A stretch of DNA of 39,453 nt, from positions 1 through 39,453 of the forward strand of contig JAIEQO010000260.1 of NCBI GenBank assembly GCA_019747655.1, in the 5' to 3' direction. Below are positions 27,661 through 34,613 of the stretch, piece by piece. The notes under the pieces are model-generated. The model made no database searches and was not told where the DNA came from. It worked only from the letters and a program-made list of their open reading frames with translations. This DNA comes from Gemmataceae bacterium. Lineage in GTDB: Bacteria; Planctomycetota; Planctomycetia; Gemmatales; Gemmataceae. Made by a program: the position numbers and the translations under genes. Position 1 is the stretch's first letter; every line of letters begins with the position of its first letter.

Positions 27661-28119
27661 ATGCTGAGCGTACACGACCTGCTGGCGGCGATCGGGACCG
27701 ACTCCGGCCTGCGGCCCCGGTCGAACACGCCGACGACGTTGACCCCGGTTCCGGTGTACGTCGTGATCCGGTCCGCCGGCCAATCCGTGCGGGTGACTGC
27801 GGCGGGGGCGACGGCCGTGCCGTACCGGGCGGCGGTGTACGGACCCGGCGGCCTGCTCGTCATGCCCGAGCGGAAGGCCGGCCTGTTCATCCAGGTGGAC
27901 ATCCTGCCGGGAGACGCCCTGTATCCTCTGGCTGAACCGACGGACGCCCCGGCGGCCGACCCGGAGGCGACGCCGCCGCTGGGGTCGGACCTGCCGGCCG
28001 CGAGTCCGGAGACGGGGCAGGACCGCAAGGTGAACGACGGGTCGGCGTGGGGACACCAGCAGTCCGAGGTCGCCCGGGTCAAGGCGGCCGGCCTGCCCAA
28101 CGCGGGAGGGGAGACGTGA
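27661..28119 (+). CDS. unknown protein before thymidylate synthase (152 aa)
   Basis: ATG at 27661 with AAGAGGAAGAA upstream. A beta-rich N-terminal domain (~1-85: TPVPVYVVIRSAGQSVRVTA, LLVMPERKAGLFIQVDILPG) is followed by a Pro/Ala/Asp-rich, probably disordered C-terminus. Its stop overlaps the next GTG. Not recognised. Confidence 0.7.
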   Translation: MLSVHDLLAAIGTDSGLRPRSNTPTTLTPVPVYVVIRSAGQSVRVTAAGATAVPYRAAVYGPGGLLVMPERKAGLFIQVDILPGDALYPLAEPTDAPAADPEATPPLGSDLPAASPETGQDRKVNDGSAWGHQQSEVARVKAAGLPNAGGET

Positions 28120-28934
28120 AGAACGAGGTGGACCTGGACTACGCCGAGCTGGTCACCGGAGTCTGGGACAAGGGGTCGCGGGTCATCACCCGCAACTCCC
28201 CGTGCCGGCGGCTAGCCGTCGTTTTGGCGAAGTTCTCCTCGACCCCGCTGGTTTCCGCCCGCAAGACGGCCTGGAAGAACGCCCTGCGGGAGTGGGAGTG
28301 GTTCATGTCCGGGTCGAATCGGATCGAGGACCTGCACCCGGACGTGCGGAAGTGGTGGGAGCCGTGGGCCGACGAGTACGGAGTCGTCCGCAGCAACTAC
28401 GGCTACCAGTTCACCACTCCGCCGGTCTGGTCGGACGACGGCCCGACCGCGATCCAGTACCTGCTCGAAACGGTCCGAGATCACCCGTTCAGCCGGCGGG
28501 CCGTCGTGACGACCTGGAACCACTCGGACATGACCGACCCGCTCTGCAAGATCACCAACTGCCACGGGACGATCATCCAGGCGTTCGTCTGTCCGGACAC
28601 CAACAAGCTGTCCCTGGCCACCTACCAGCGGTCGGCCGACGTGGTCCTCGGGCTGCCGCACAACTGGGTGCAGTATTGGGCGTTCCTCCTGTGGCTGGCC
28701 CACCGGACCGGGCGGGCGGTCGGCGAGCTGGCCTGGGTCGGCGGGGACGTGCATGTGTACGAGGAGCCATCCCACGAGGCGGCGGTGAAGGCGATCCGGA
28801 TCAACGCCCCGGACTGCCTGCTGACCCCGCAGTTCGTGTACACGCCGACCTCGGACCACTTCAAGGCCGACGACTTCGCCCTGGACCGGGAGTACCGGCC
28901 GCTGCCGTGCGGGCCGGTCAAGATGGTGGTGTGA
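28116..28934 (+). CDS. thyA: thymidylate synthase family protein (ThyA-type, 272 aa)
   Basis: GTG at 28116 overlaps the preceding TGA, with GGAGGGGAG upstream. Landmarks in order: WWEPWADEYG (~80-89), RSNYGYQF (~92-99), nucleophile Cys149 in ITNCHGTIIQAF, phosphate loop YQRSADV (170-176), LGLPHN (178-183) and GGDVHVYEEP (209-218). The Asn183 position, which in dCMP hydroxymethylases is Asp, is Asn, favouring dUMP/dTMP-type chemistry. Family members methylate dUMP using methylene-tetrahydrofolate; some phage relatives make 5-hydroxymethyl-dUMP for modified DNA. Confidence 0.9.
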   Translation: MKNEVDLDYAELVTGVWDKGSRVITRNSPCRRLAVVLAKFSSTPLVSARKTAWKNALREWEWFMSGSNRIEDLHPDVRKWWEPWADEYGVVRSNYGYQFTTPPVWSDDGPTAIQYLLETVRDHPFSRRAVVTTWNHSDMTDPLCKITNCHGTIIQAFVCPDTNKLSLATYQRSADVVLGLPHNWVQYWAFLLWLAHRTGRAVGELAWVGGDVHVYEEPSHEAAVKAIRINAPDCLLTPQFVYTPTSDHFKADDFALDREYRPLPCGPVKMVV

Positions 28935-28956
28935 CCTCTTCCGCGGGAGGGTTCCG

Positions 28957-29490
28957 ATGCCGATGCCTCTGTACCCGTCCGGCAAGCTGACCGCCGGCGG
29001 TCAGGCCCGCCCCCGGCCGCCCGAGCGGGTCTACTGTGAGGGTGGCGCCGTCGCCTACTACCACCTCAGCCCGGACACCGAGCCGGACGTGATCCGGGCC
29101 GGCCACCGGCGGGAGGTGCGGGCGGCCTGGGCGGCCGGCCTGCGGTCGGCCTCCGAGATCGCCGACAAGCTGTACATGCCGGCCTGGGTGGTGTTCCACC
29201 ACCTGATCGCCCTCGGCCTGGCCCCGGCCGACCTGGCGGACGCGACGGCGAAGGCCCCCAGGGAGAAGAAGAAGGCCGGCGAAACCCTCAAGGCCGTCGT
29301 GGTCTTTCTCCGCCAGAACGGCCCGGCCACCCAGAAGCAGATACGGGAGGCGGTCGGCGTCAGCCAGCCGGCCGTGTCCAGGATACTGAACATGCCCGGG
29401 TACTTCCGCCGGGTCCACACGGGTGCCCGGCGGACCAACTTCACCGCCCTGTGGGGCCTCGCCACCGCCTGCCCGAAGGAGGTCGCATGA
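28957..29490 (+). CDS. winged-helix DNA-binding protein (177 aa)
   Basis: ATG at 28957 with GGGAGG 6 bases upstream. Two helix-turn-helix-like segments are visible: EVRAAWAAGLRSASEIADKL (~52-71) and, more clearly, LRQNGPATQKQIREAVGVSQ with PAVSRILNM (~119-148), followed by a wing-like FRRVHTGARRTNFTALW. This fits a MarR/IclR-type winged helix. It is probably a transcription regulator of this phage, hence a prime candidate for binding the dispersed palindrome. Its stop overlaps the next start (ATGA). Confidence 0.75.
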   Translation: MPMPLYPSGKLTAGGQARPRPPERVYCEGGAVAYYHLSPDTEPDVIRAGHRREVRAAWAAGLRSASEIADKLYMPAWVVFHHLIALGLAPADLADATAKAPREKKKAGETLKAVVVFLRQNGPATQKQIREAVGVSQPAVSRILNMPGYFRRVHTGARRTNFTALWGLATACPKEVA

Positions 29491-29819
29491 CCGCGGAAGA
29501 CGAAACGACTCCGAACGACCGGTTCCGGCACCAGTTCGGGTTCGACCCCGGGCCGTGGCTGGCCGTGTACACGGCCAGCCAGGCGAACGACCCGGAGCTG
29601 GAAGGGACGATACCGGCCGAGGTGCTGCTGATCCTCGCCGGCGAGGCCCTGGCCCTGTTCCGGACCGTCCTGCTGACTCACGACGAGCTGGCCCGTCTGG
29701 CCCCGGAGACGCCGGACGGGCCAGCCGACTCGCCGGCCGTGCTGCCAAATCTGGGCAGCCTGCGGGCCGCCGCGAAGGTCCACGCCGCCATCTGCCGGTA
29801 TTTCGAGGGGGTCCGCTGA
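29487..29819 (+). CDS. unknown operon protein (110 aa)
   Basis: ATG at 29487 with GGAGG 5 bases upstream, overlapping the preceding TGA. Helical (VLLILAGEALALFRTVLLTH) with an acidic polar N-terminus. A degenerate dispersed palindrome lies in codons ~86-90. Not recognised; tightly coupled between a regulator and a RusA-like nuclease. Confidence 0.68.
   Translation: MTAEDETTPNDRFRHQFGFDPGPWLAVYTASQANDPELEGTIPAEVLLILAGEALALFRTVLLTHDELARLAPETPDGPADSPAVLPNLGSLRAAAKVHAAICRYFEGVR
29743..29757 (+). repeat. degenerate dispersed palindrome, TGCCAAATCTGGGCA
   Basis: Coding copy, 61 bases before the start of the RusA-like gene; identical to the copy at 25364-25378. Confidence 0.62.
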
Positions 29820-30292
29820 TGGGCTGGGCCATCGACCTGCCGTACTACCGCCCGCCGAGCGTGAACGACTACGCCCGGAAGCTCGACACCCGGGTGCGGG
29901 CGGTGGGCAAGCTGGTCAAGATGCTGGAACCGTGGGCGGTGCCGTTCTCCCCGCTGGCGATCCCGCCGGCCACCCAGGTCCGGCTGGTTCGCATCGAACA
30001 CCGGCTCGGGCCGGGCGAGCGGGCGTTCGACCCGGACAACGGCAAGAAGGTGGTGTTGGACGCCCTGGTCCGCTGCCGGCTGATCCGCGGAGACGCCCCG
30101 GGCGACGTGGTCTGCCTGGACCCGTTCGCCACCCGCGGAAGCCCTGTACAGGGGACGATGATCCGGCTGGACGACCTGCCGGACACGTGGCAGCCGGGGC
30201 CGGTGGACCCGTCCCTGATGGCCGCCGACGACATCGACCTGCTGATCGGACACCTGTCCCTGGTCCGCCACCAGTACCGCCGGAGCGACTGA
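29819..30292 (+). CDS. RusA-like Holliday junction resolvase (157 aa)
   Basis: ATG at 29819 overlaps the previous TGA by one base. The key region GERAFDPDNGKKVVLDALVR (~66-85) matches the RusA-family DxDN...K...DAL pattern (D71, D73, N74, D81), followed by a RGDAPGDV segment where RusA has its second acidic site. RusA enzymes cut Holliday junctions as dimers and resolve phage recombination or replication branches. The N-terminal strand IDLPYYRPPSVN also fits. Confidence 0.78.
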   Translation: MGWAIDLPYYRPPSVNDYARKLDTRVRAVGKLVKMLEPWAVPFSPLAIPPATQVRLVRIEHRLGPGERAFDPDNGKKVVLDALVRCRLIRGDAPGDVVCLDPFATRGSPVQGTMIRLDDLPDTWQPGPVDPSLMAADDIDLLIGHLSLVRHQYRRSD

Positions 30293-30627
30293 TGGACCCC
30301 ACCGAACTGGCCCTGCTCGCCGGCGTCGTCGCCGACCCGTTCGCCGACACCACGCGGCTGATCTACGCCGACTGGCTGGACGAGAACGGCCGTCCCGAGC
30401 GGGCCGAGTTCATCCGCGTCCAGGTCGAGCTAGCCCGGATGGAGGCCGAGGAAGAGGCCGGCGGGCTGCCGACGGAGATCGACCCGCACGAGGGTCACAC
30501 CTGCTGCGACGACCCGTGCCCGATCTGCCCGAACGTGGACCGGTATGCGGCCTTGCGGAACCGGAGCGAGGAACTGTTCATGGGCTACGCCCGCGAGCTG
30601 GCCGGCCTGCCCCCGCTGCCGGGCTGA
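30292..30627 (+). CDS. TIGR02996-type repeat-companion domain protein (111 aa)
   Basis: ATG at 30292 overlaps the preceding TGA. ELALLAGVVADPFADTTRLI then YADWLDENGRPERAEFIRVQ (~5-44) is the typical pattern of the TIGR02996 domain, numerous in Gemmata-like planctomycetes and usually fused to repeat proteins. Here it stands alone with a Cys cluster (CCDDPCPICP, ~62-71). Function unknown. It is the main taxonomic clue and suggests exchange with the host. Last gene of the rightward operon. Confidence 0.85.
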   Translation: MDPTELALLAGVVADPFADTTRLIYADWLDENGRPERAEFIRVQVELARMEAEEEAGGLPTEIDPHEGHTCCDDPCPICPNVDRYAALRNRSEELFMGYARELAGLPPLPG

Positions 30628-30640
30628 GCGGGCGTGATGC

Positions 30641-30655
30641 CGCCAAGACTTGACA
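30641..30655 (+). repeat. degenerate dispersed palindrome, CGCCAAGACTTGACA
   Basis: Between the last operon gene and the convergent hairpin; one mismatch in the right arm. Confidence 0.45.
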
Positions 30656-30664
30656 GTAAACACG

Positions 30665-30696
30665 GACGGCCGGGGGATTTGTGTCCCCCGGCCGTC
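30665..30696. terminator. hairpin between convergent operons, 13-bp arms
   Basis: GACGGCCGGGGGA (30665-30677), 6-base loop, exact complement (30684-30696). It lies between the convergent stops at 30627 and 30753, as expected of a bidirectional terminator. Confidence 0.8.
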
Positions 30697-30752
30697 GTCG
30701 TTCCGCCCCGGGCGTCCGGTCCCCCTCTTGAATCGAATCCGGGGCGGGCGAC

Positions 30753-31127
30753 TCAGTCCTTCTTATTCGCACACAGCAGGGCGACCAGGAAGGCGTTCCC
30801 GGCCCGCACCACCTCCGGCCGCAGGCGGTCGGCCGGCAGCGGCTTCTCCCCGGCGGCGACCGACGCCCGGTGCTCCTGGTCGGCCGCCCGCTCTTGGCCC
30901 CGCTTGAGGCGGTCGGCCAGGTCGTCGCACTCGGCCTGGGTGAGCGGGCTGACGGCCCCCTGTTCGTCGGCCAAGTCGTCTTCCGCGGTCGGGTCCTTCG
31001 CCTCGTCGGCCTTCGCCCCGGAATAGCCGAAGTGGCAGGCGGCGGCCACGGCCTTGAGGTAGTCGTCCCGGTCGCCCCCCTGGGCGGCGGTCGCGGCGGC
31101 GGCACAGGCGGCAGACAGGCTCTTCAC
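30753..31127 (-). CDS. unknown protein (124 aa)
   Basis: GTG at 31127 with CGGAG upstream. The N-terminus is Ala-rich (SLSAACAAAATAAQGGDRDD), the middle helical and acidic (LTQAECDDLADRLKRGQERA). It ends in a short helix with Cys and Lys (RAGNAFLVALLCANKKD). Not recognised. Last gene of the leftward virion/lysis block. Confidence 0.68.
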   Translation of the reverse strand: MKSLSAACAAAATAAQGGDRDDYLKAVAAACHFGYSGAKADEAKDPTAEDDLADEQGAVSPLTQAECDDLADRLKRGQERAADQEHRASVAAGEKPLPADRLRPEVVRAGNAFLVALLCANKKD

Positions 31128-31171
31128 GGGTCGCTCCGAATGTGGTGGGTTGGGCGAACGGGTGGGTCGGG

Positions 31172-31645
31172 TTAGCTGCCGAGGTTGATCCCGAACCGCC
31201 GCCTCAGCATCCGAAGCAGGACCGGCAGGAGCAGCGGGCCGAGTTCGTTGATGATGTCGGTGAAAACCCCCTGGGCCTGCGGCCCGTCCGGGTTGGCCCC
31301 GAACTGGGCGGACACCCGGTTCGACTCCGGCGACCCGCCGCCGGTCAGCTCCTGGATCGTCCGGGCGATCGTCGCGGCCTCTTCGGTCACGGCCGCCCGC
31401 AGCTCCTTCGCCTTCTTGGCCGCCTCCTCCGCCGCCGGCAGGTCGTCCAGGGCCTTGAACAGCCGGTCCACAGACTCCTTCAGGGCGGTTCGCTTGTCGG
31501 CCGGCGGCTCGGACCCGCCGGAATCGTTCCGTGGCTGATTCTGGGGCACGATCGGCCCATCGGACGACTCGGACACCGCCTTCGGCTTCGGGTCCGTCTG
31601 CGGGGCGTTCTGGGGCTTCTGGCGGGTCGGTTCTTCGCCGGGCAT
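31172..31645 (-). CDS. polar protein with amphipathic C-terminal helix (157 aa)
   Basis: ATG at 31645 with AGGAG 7 bases upstream. Residues 1-50 are Pro/Gln/Lys-rich and disordered. A charged helix (SVDRLFKALDDLPAAEEAAK) follows, and the C-terminus is GVFTDIINELGPLLLPVLLR then MLRRRFGINLGS, hydrophobic and basic, possibly membrane-associated. It may be a lysis accessory or tail protein; not recognised. Confidence 0.66.
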   Translation of the reverse strand: MPGEEPTRQKPQNAPQTDPKPKAVSESSDGPIVPQNQPRNDSGGSEPPADKRTALKESVDRLFKALDDLPAAEEAAKKAKELRAAVTEEAATIARTIQELTGGGSPESNRVSAQFGANPDGPQAQGVFTDIINELGPLLLPVLLRMLRRRFGINLGS

Positions 31646-31685
31646 CGTCGGACTCCTGTTATGATCTCCGGGGAGACCGGACCGG

Positions 31686-31700
31686 TGCCTGGATTTGGCA
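31686..31700 (-). repeat. degenerate dispersed palindrome inside a larger inverted repeat
   Basis: TGCCTGGATTTGGCA lies within ACCGGTGCC...GGCACCGGT (31681-31705, 9-bp exact arms), 40 bases upstream of the ATG at 31645. Confidence 0.65.
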
Positions 31701-31800
31701 CCGGTTGTTCGGGCAGGCGGCGGGCGGGAACGCCGGCTGTAAAGGCGGTAGCTGCAAAGGGCGGGCCGGGCGGCTGGCGGGTCCGGCGGCCGGTCGTCCA

Positions 31801-32256
31801 TCACCACCTCCGGAACAGCCCGCCGCGGGCCGCCGACGGGGCCGGACACCCGCCCGGCCCGCACCCGGACGCGGACCCGAGGGTCCGGTACGAGCCGGCG
31901 CTCACCGCCGGGCACCCGCCGGTCGGACAGCCGGAGCCGGTCGAGTACCGGACCGGGGGCGCGGTCTCCCGACCGGGCTGATCGACCACGTTCTGAGACT
32001 CCCCGCAGGTCGGACAGCGGTGCGACCCGCCGTCCTGCGAGTGGTCCCAGGTGTGGCCGTTGCGGCAGGTGTGGGTGTGCCCCGACATGCCGGCCGGGCC
32101 GACGCGGCCGGGCGACGCGGCCCCCGGCATCGCCACCGACCCATCCAGGTGGGCCACCCGCTTCCGCAGGGCGTCCACCGGCGGGTCCGGCGGGTCGGCC
32201 GGCCGGACCTCGGCGGCGACCGGCACCCACGGCGTCCACGGCTCGGGCAGGTCCAT
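31801..32256 (-). CDS. zinc-ribbon protein (151 aa)
   Basis: ATG at 32256 with AGGAG 7 bases upstream. Centre: HTHTCRNGHTWDHSQDGGSH then RCPTCGES (~58-84), a His/Cys-rich segment ending in a CPxCG knuckle, as in rubredoxin-like ribbons. The Gly/Pro/Ser-rich C-terminus has further Cys (GCPTGGCPAVS, GCGPGGCPAPS). Unknown role; upstream lies a perfect 26-bp palindrome. Confidence 0.68.
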   Translation of the reverse strand: MDLPEPWTPWVPVAAEVRPADPPDPPVDALRKRVAHLDGSVAMPGAASPGRVGPAGMSGHTHTCRNGHTWDHSQDGGSHRCPTCGESQNVVDQPGRETAPPVRYSTGSGCPTGGCPAVSAGSYRTLGSASGCGPGGCPAPSAARGGLFRRW

Positions 32257-32272
32257 AATCGACTCCTGACAC

Positions 32273-32298
32273 GTCCTGACACGCCGGCGTGTCAGGAC
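32273..32298. repeat. 26-bp perfect palindrome
   Basis: GTCCTGACACGCC (32273-32285) followed directly by its exact reverse complement (32286-32298), with a further half copy TCCTGACAC at 32264-32272. It lies 17 bases upstream of the zinc-ribbon start: candidate operator or terminator. Confidence 0.75.
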
Positions 32299-32376
32299 TC
32301 GGTTCACCCGGACCGGGCCGCCGGCCCAGGTGCCGGTGGTAGCCTACCCCCGTAGTAGACCGCCCCGGTCCGGGCT

Positions 32377-32484
32377 TTACAGTCCCACAATCAGGGTGAA
32401 GGCGGCCACGGCCAGGACCAGTCCGACGGCCACGGCCAGGCACCCGAACGGGAATTCGTTGTAGTCGCCGTCGTCGTCGGTCAC
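32377..32484 (-). CDS. 35-aa single-span membrane peptide
   Basis: GTG at 32484 overlaps the TGA of the protease-like gene (GTGA). Acidic N-terminus (TDDDGDYNEFPFG) followed by one membrane segment (CLAVAVGLVLAVAAFTLIVG, ~15-34). Size and position next to a lytic-type peptidase would suit a small lysis protein, though this is only inferred. Confidence 0.58.
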   Translation of the reverse strand: MTDDDGDYNEFPFGCLAVAVGLVLAVAAFTLIVGL

Positions 32485-33332
32485 GGGCCGCTCGGGGTGG
32501 GGGACGGGGTCGGGTCGAGCGGGTCCGGCCGGACGCCGAGGACGGCGACCCCGCCGAACGTGCCGAGGCCGGCCCGGAAGTAGGACTCCGGCTTCCAGTA
32601 CCAGCCGTCCTGGCCGAACCGGCTCCCCCACGACCCGAGGGTCCAGACGCCCCACCCGCGGCCGTCAAAGAACTCCAGCTCCCCAATCTGGGCGGTGGCG
32701 TGTCCGCCCTCGGTGTGGCCGGAGAACTCGCCGAGCCGGCCGAGCGAGTCCGGGGTGTAGTTCCGCCCGCACCAGATGCCGGTGAAGCACGGAACGGCGG
32801 ACAGGGTCAGGCTGGCTAGCTCGTCGAAGGTGCGGAACACCAGGCAGCGGTCGGCCCGGAACCGGGCGGCCTCGGCGTCGGCCCCGTCCGGGAACCGGCG
32901 GCGGTCGATCGCCCCCGGCCCGACGGTGGTCCGCAGGCAGACCCCGCCGGCCTGGAGCTGGTCCATCGCGTCGTCGATCATCGCCCCGTTGTCGGTGCCG
33001 GGGACGATGATCTTGCCGTACACGTAGGTCGGGGACAGTTCGACCAGCTCGTGCCCGGTGTTCGCCAGGTTGACCGCCGCGGTCATGGCGGCGGCGGCCC
33101 CGTGCCCGCAACAGCTCGACTGGCGGGCCTGGTCCCACCGCCACGGCATCCGGGACCGGACCCCGCCGCCCTTCCGCGGCCAGTCGGCCCGGGGGACGAG
33201 CGGGATCGCGGCCAGGGCTTGCTCGGCGGCGGCCAGCTTGAACTGGTTGGACGGCAGCAGGCCCATGCCCACCACCGTCCCGTCGGCCAGGACGCCCTGG
33301 TCGATACTGTTGGCCGTGGTCCGGACCTTCAT
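32481..33332 (-). CDS. papain-like (C1-type) cysteine peptidase homologue (283 aa)
   Basis: ATG at 33332. Alignable landmarks of papain-like enzymes: Gln68 and Cys74 in WDQARQSSCCGHG (compare NQG-CGSCWAF), His211 in EGGHATAQIG, and SWGSRFGQDGW (234-244, compare NSWGxxWGxxGY). The usual Asn before SWG is Gly233, so the triad may be altered. Family members cut peptide bonds. In a phage it could mature virion proteins or attack host envelope proteins, of interest because planctomycete walls are protein-rich. No signal peptide is seen. Confidence 0.75.
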   Translation of the reverse strand: MKVRTTANSIDQGVLADGTVVGMGLLPSNQFKLAAAEQALAAIPLVPRADWPRKGGGVRSRMPWRWDQARQSSCCGHGAAAAMTAAVNLANTGHELVELSPTYVYGKIIVPGTDNGAMIDDAMDQLQAGGVCLRTTVGPGAIDRRRFPDGADAEAARFRADRCLVFRTFDELASLTLSAVPCFTGIWCGRNYTPDSLGRLGEFSGHTEGGHATAQIGELEFFDGRGWGVWTLGSWGSRFGQDGWYWKPESYFRAGLGTFGGVAVLGVRPDPLDPTPSPTPSGP

Positions 33333-33345
33333 GGCGTGCCCCCGG

Positions 33346-33360
33346 TGCCAAGTTCTGGCG
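33346..33360 (-). repeat. dispersed palindrome, TGCCAAGTTCTGGCG
   Basis: Fills the gap between the stop at 33361 and the start at 33332. Confidence 0.85.
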
Positions 33361-34059
33361 TCACCGCCCCTTTGCCCACTCGATCAGTTTGTCGGCCGTC
33401 TCCGGGACGGTCGTCGAGCCGCGGACCAGCCCGCGGGACGGCCCCTCGCCGGTCATGGCGACCACCCACGGCCCGGACGACCCGTCCGGGACGTGCTTCA
33501 GGAACGGCTTGGCCCGCGCCCCGTTGTCCGGGCCGCCCAGGTCGAACACCTCGGCCTCGTGCCCGCCGGCCTTGAGCCAGCCGTGGAAGTCGTCCGACCC
33601 GATGACCCGCTGCTGGGCCGGGGCCGACACCGCCCGGTCCACCAGGAAGACGAAGTACAGCTTGCCGCCGGCCGGCGGCTTGACCGGGTCCGGCTTCGGA
33701 TCGACCTTCGGGTCCACCGGGGCCGGCATCCCGTCGCCGATCACGACCCAGAACTCGGCCGCCGTCTGCTCGCCGGTGGCCCCGGCGGCCACCGCCGTCA
33801 CCTTGTACCGGCCCGACTTGACCCCGGACACCGGCAGGAGGAAGCGGCGGGCGTCCTTCAGCTCGTCGGACGGGAACGGGCTGATCGCCGGGTCGGCGAC
33901 GTAGAAGACGGACACCGCGTCCGTCTTCGGGGTGAACCGGACGTACCCGCCGACCGGCCTCACCTCGACCGGGATGTCCAGGGCGGGCGGAGCCGCCTGA
34001 CCGGCCGCGGATACCGCGAACACCGCCAGGGCGGCAAGCGGACCATGTCTCAGCCCCAT
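33361..34059 (-). CDS. secreted/exported protein (232 aa)
   Basis: ATG at 34059 with AAGAGG 8 bases upstream. A clear Sec-type signal (GLRHGPLAALAVFAVSAAGQ, cleavage after AQA or nearby, residues ~1-22). An Ig-like beta region (DIPVEVRPVGGYVRFTPKTD, RYKVTAVAAGATGEQTAAEF) is followed by a Pro/Lys linker (~118-132) and an alpha/beta C-terminal domain (KLYFVFLVDRAV, then DLGGPDNGARAKPFLKHVPD) resembling thioredoxin-like host planctomycete proteins. Function unknown; a secreted protein next to lysis genes is unusual. Confidence 0.72.
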   Translation of the reverse strand: MGLRHGPLAALAVFAVSAAGQAAPPALDIPVEVRPVGGYVRFTPKTDAVSVFYVADPAISPFPSDELKDARRFLLPVSGVKSGRYKVTAVAAGATGEQTAAEFWVVIGDGMPAPVDPKVDPKPDPVKPPAGGKLYFVFLVDRAVSAPAQQRVIGSDDFHGWLKAGGHEAEVFDLGGPDNGARAKPFLKHVPDGSSGPWVVAMTGEGPSRGLVRGSTTVPETADKLIEWAKGR

Positions 34060-34110
34060 CGGGACGCCTCTTGTCGTGGACAACCCCGCCATGCGGCTTC
34101 GGGATCGCGG

Positions 34111-34563
34111 TCAGCCCGGCTGGTTCCTGCTGCGATCGAGGGCGGCCTGCTCGGCGGCGTCGTGAGCCCGGCTCGCCTGCTCGGCCGCCTCGTGAGCCCG
34201 GCTCGCCTGCTCGGCCGCCTCCGCCTTTTCGGCGTCGGCCGGGTCGCCGGTCAGCTCGGCCACCTTCCGTAACGCCTGGGCGAGCTGCCGTTTCTTCGTC
34301 CCCAGCCGGCCGTTCACCAGCCCGTGTATCTCGTCGAGCTTCTCGGCGGTCTGGGCCGTCGTCACCTTCAGCTCGTCGGCCACCACCGCGCTGGCCACGG
34401 CGGCGCGCTCGGCCTTCGCGGCGATATCCGCCCGCTCGGCCGACGCCTCCCGGCTCGCCGTCCGGGCCTGCTCCGCCCGGACGGCGATCCAGGCCGTCAG
34501 GGCGGTCCCGATCATGGTGATGACGGCCATAAGGACCTGCGTGGTGTTAGCGTCCAATTCCAC
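34111..34563 (-). CDS. membrane-anchored coiled-coil protein, holin-associated type (150 aa)
   Basis: Start taken as GTG at 34563; the longer frame would translate the palindrome. One N-terminal membrane segment (VLMAVITMIGTALTAWIAVR, ~10-29), then a long charged/Ala-rich coiled coil. It contains DEIHGLVNGRL (~77-87), like the IHxLVNxxL motif common in small phage membrane proteins near lysis genes. The C-terminus has a tandem 10-residue repeat (AAEQASRAHE/D) encoded by a 30-base exact tandem repeat at 34161-34220. Probably a holin partner or spanin-like protein. Confidence 0.7.
   Translation of the reverse strand: MELDANTTQVLMAVITMIGTALTAWIAVRAEQARTASREASAERADIAAKAERAAVASAVVADELKVTTAQTAEKLDEIHGLVNGRLGTKKRQLAQALRKVAELTGDPADAEKAEAAEQASRAHEAAEQASRAHDAAEQAALDRSRNQPG
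34161..34220 (-). repeat. exact 30-base tandem repeat, two units
   Basis: Two identical 30-base units (34161-34190, 34191-34220) encode the AAEQASRAHE repeats of the coiled coil. Confidence 0.85.
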
Positions 34564-34587
34564 ACCCCTGGTCAGCGGTCGGTATCC

Positions 34588-34602
34588 CGCCAAATCTTGG
34601 CA
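34588..34602 (-). repeat. dispersed palindrome, CGCCAAATCTTGGCA
   Basis: 24 bases upstream of the GTG at 34563. Confidence 0.87.
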
Positions 34603-34613
34603 CCGCCGCAAGG

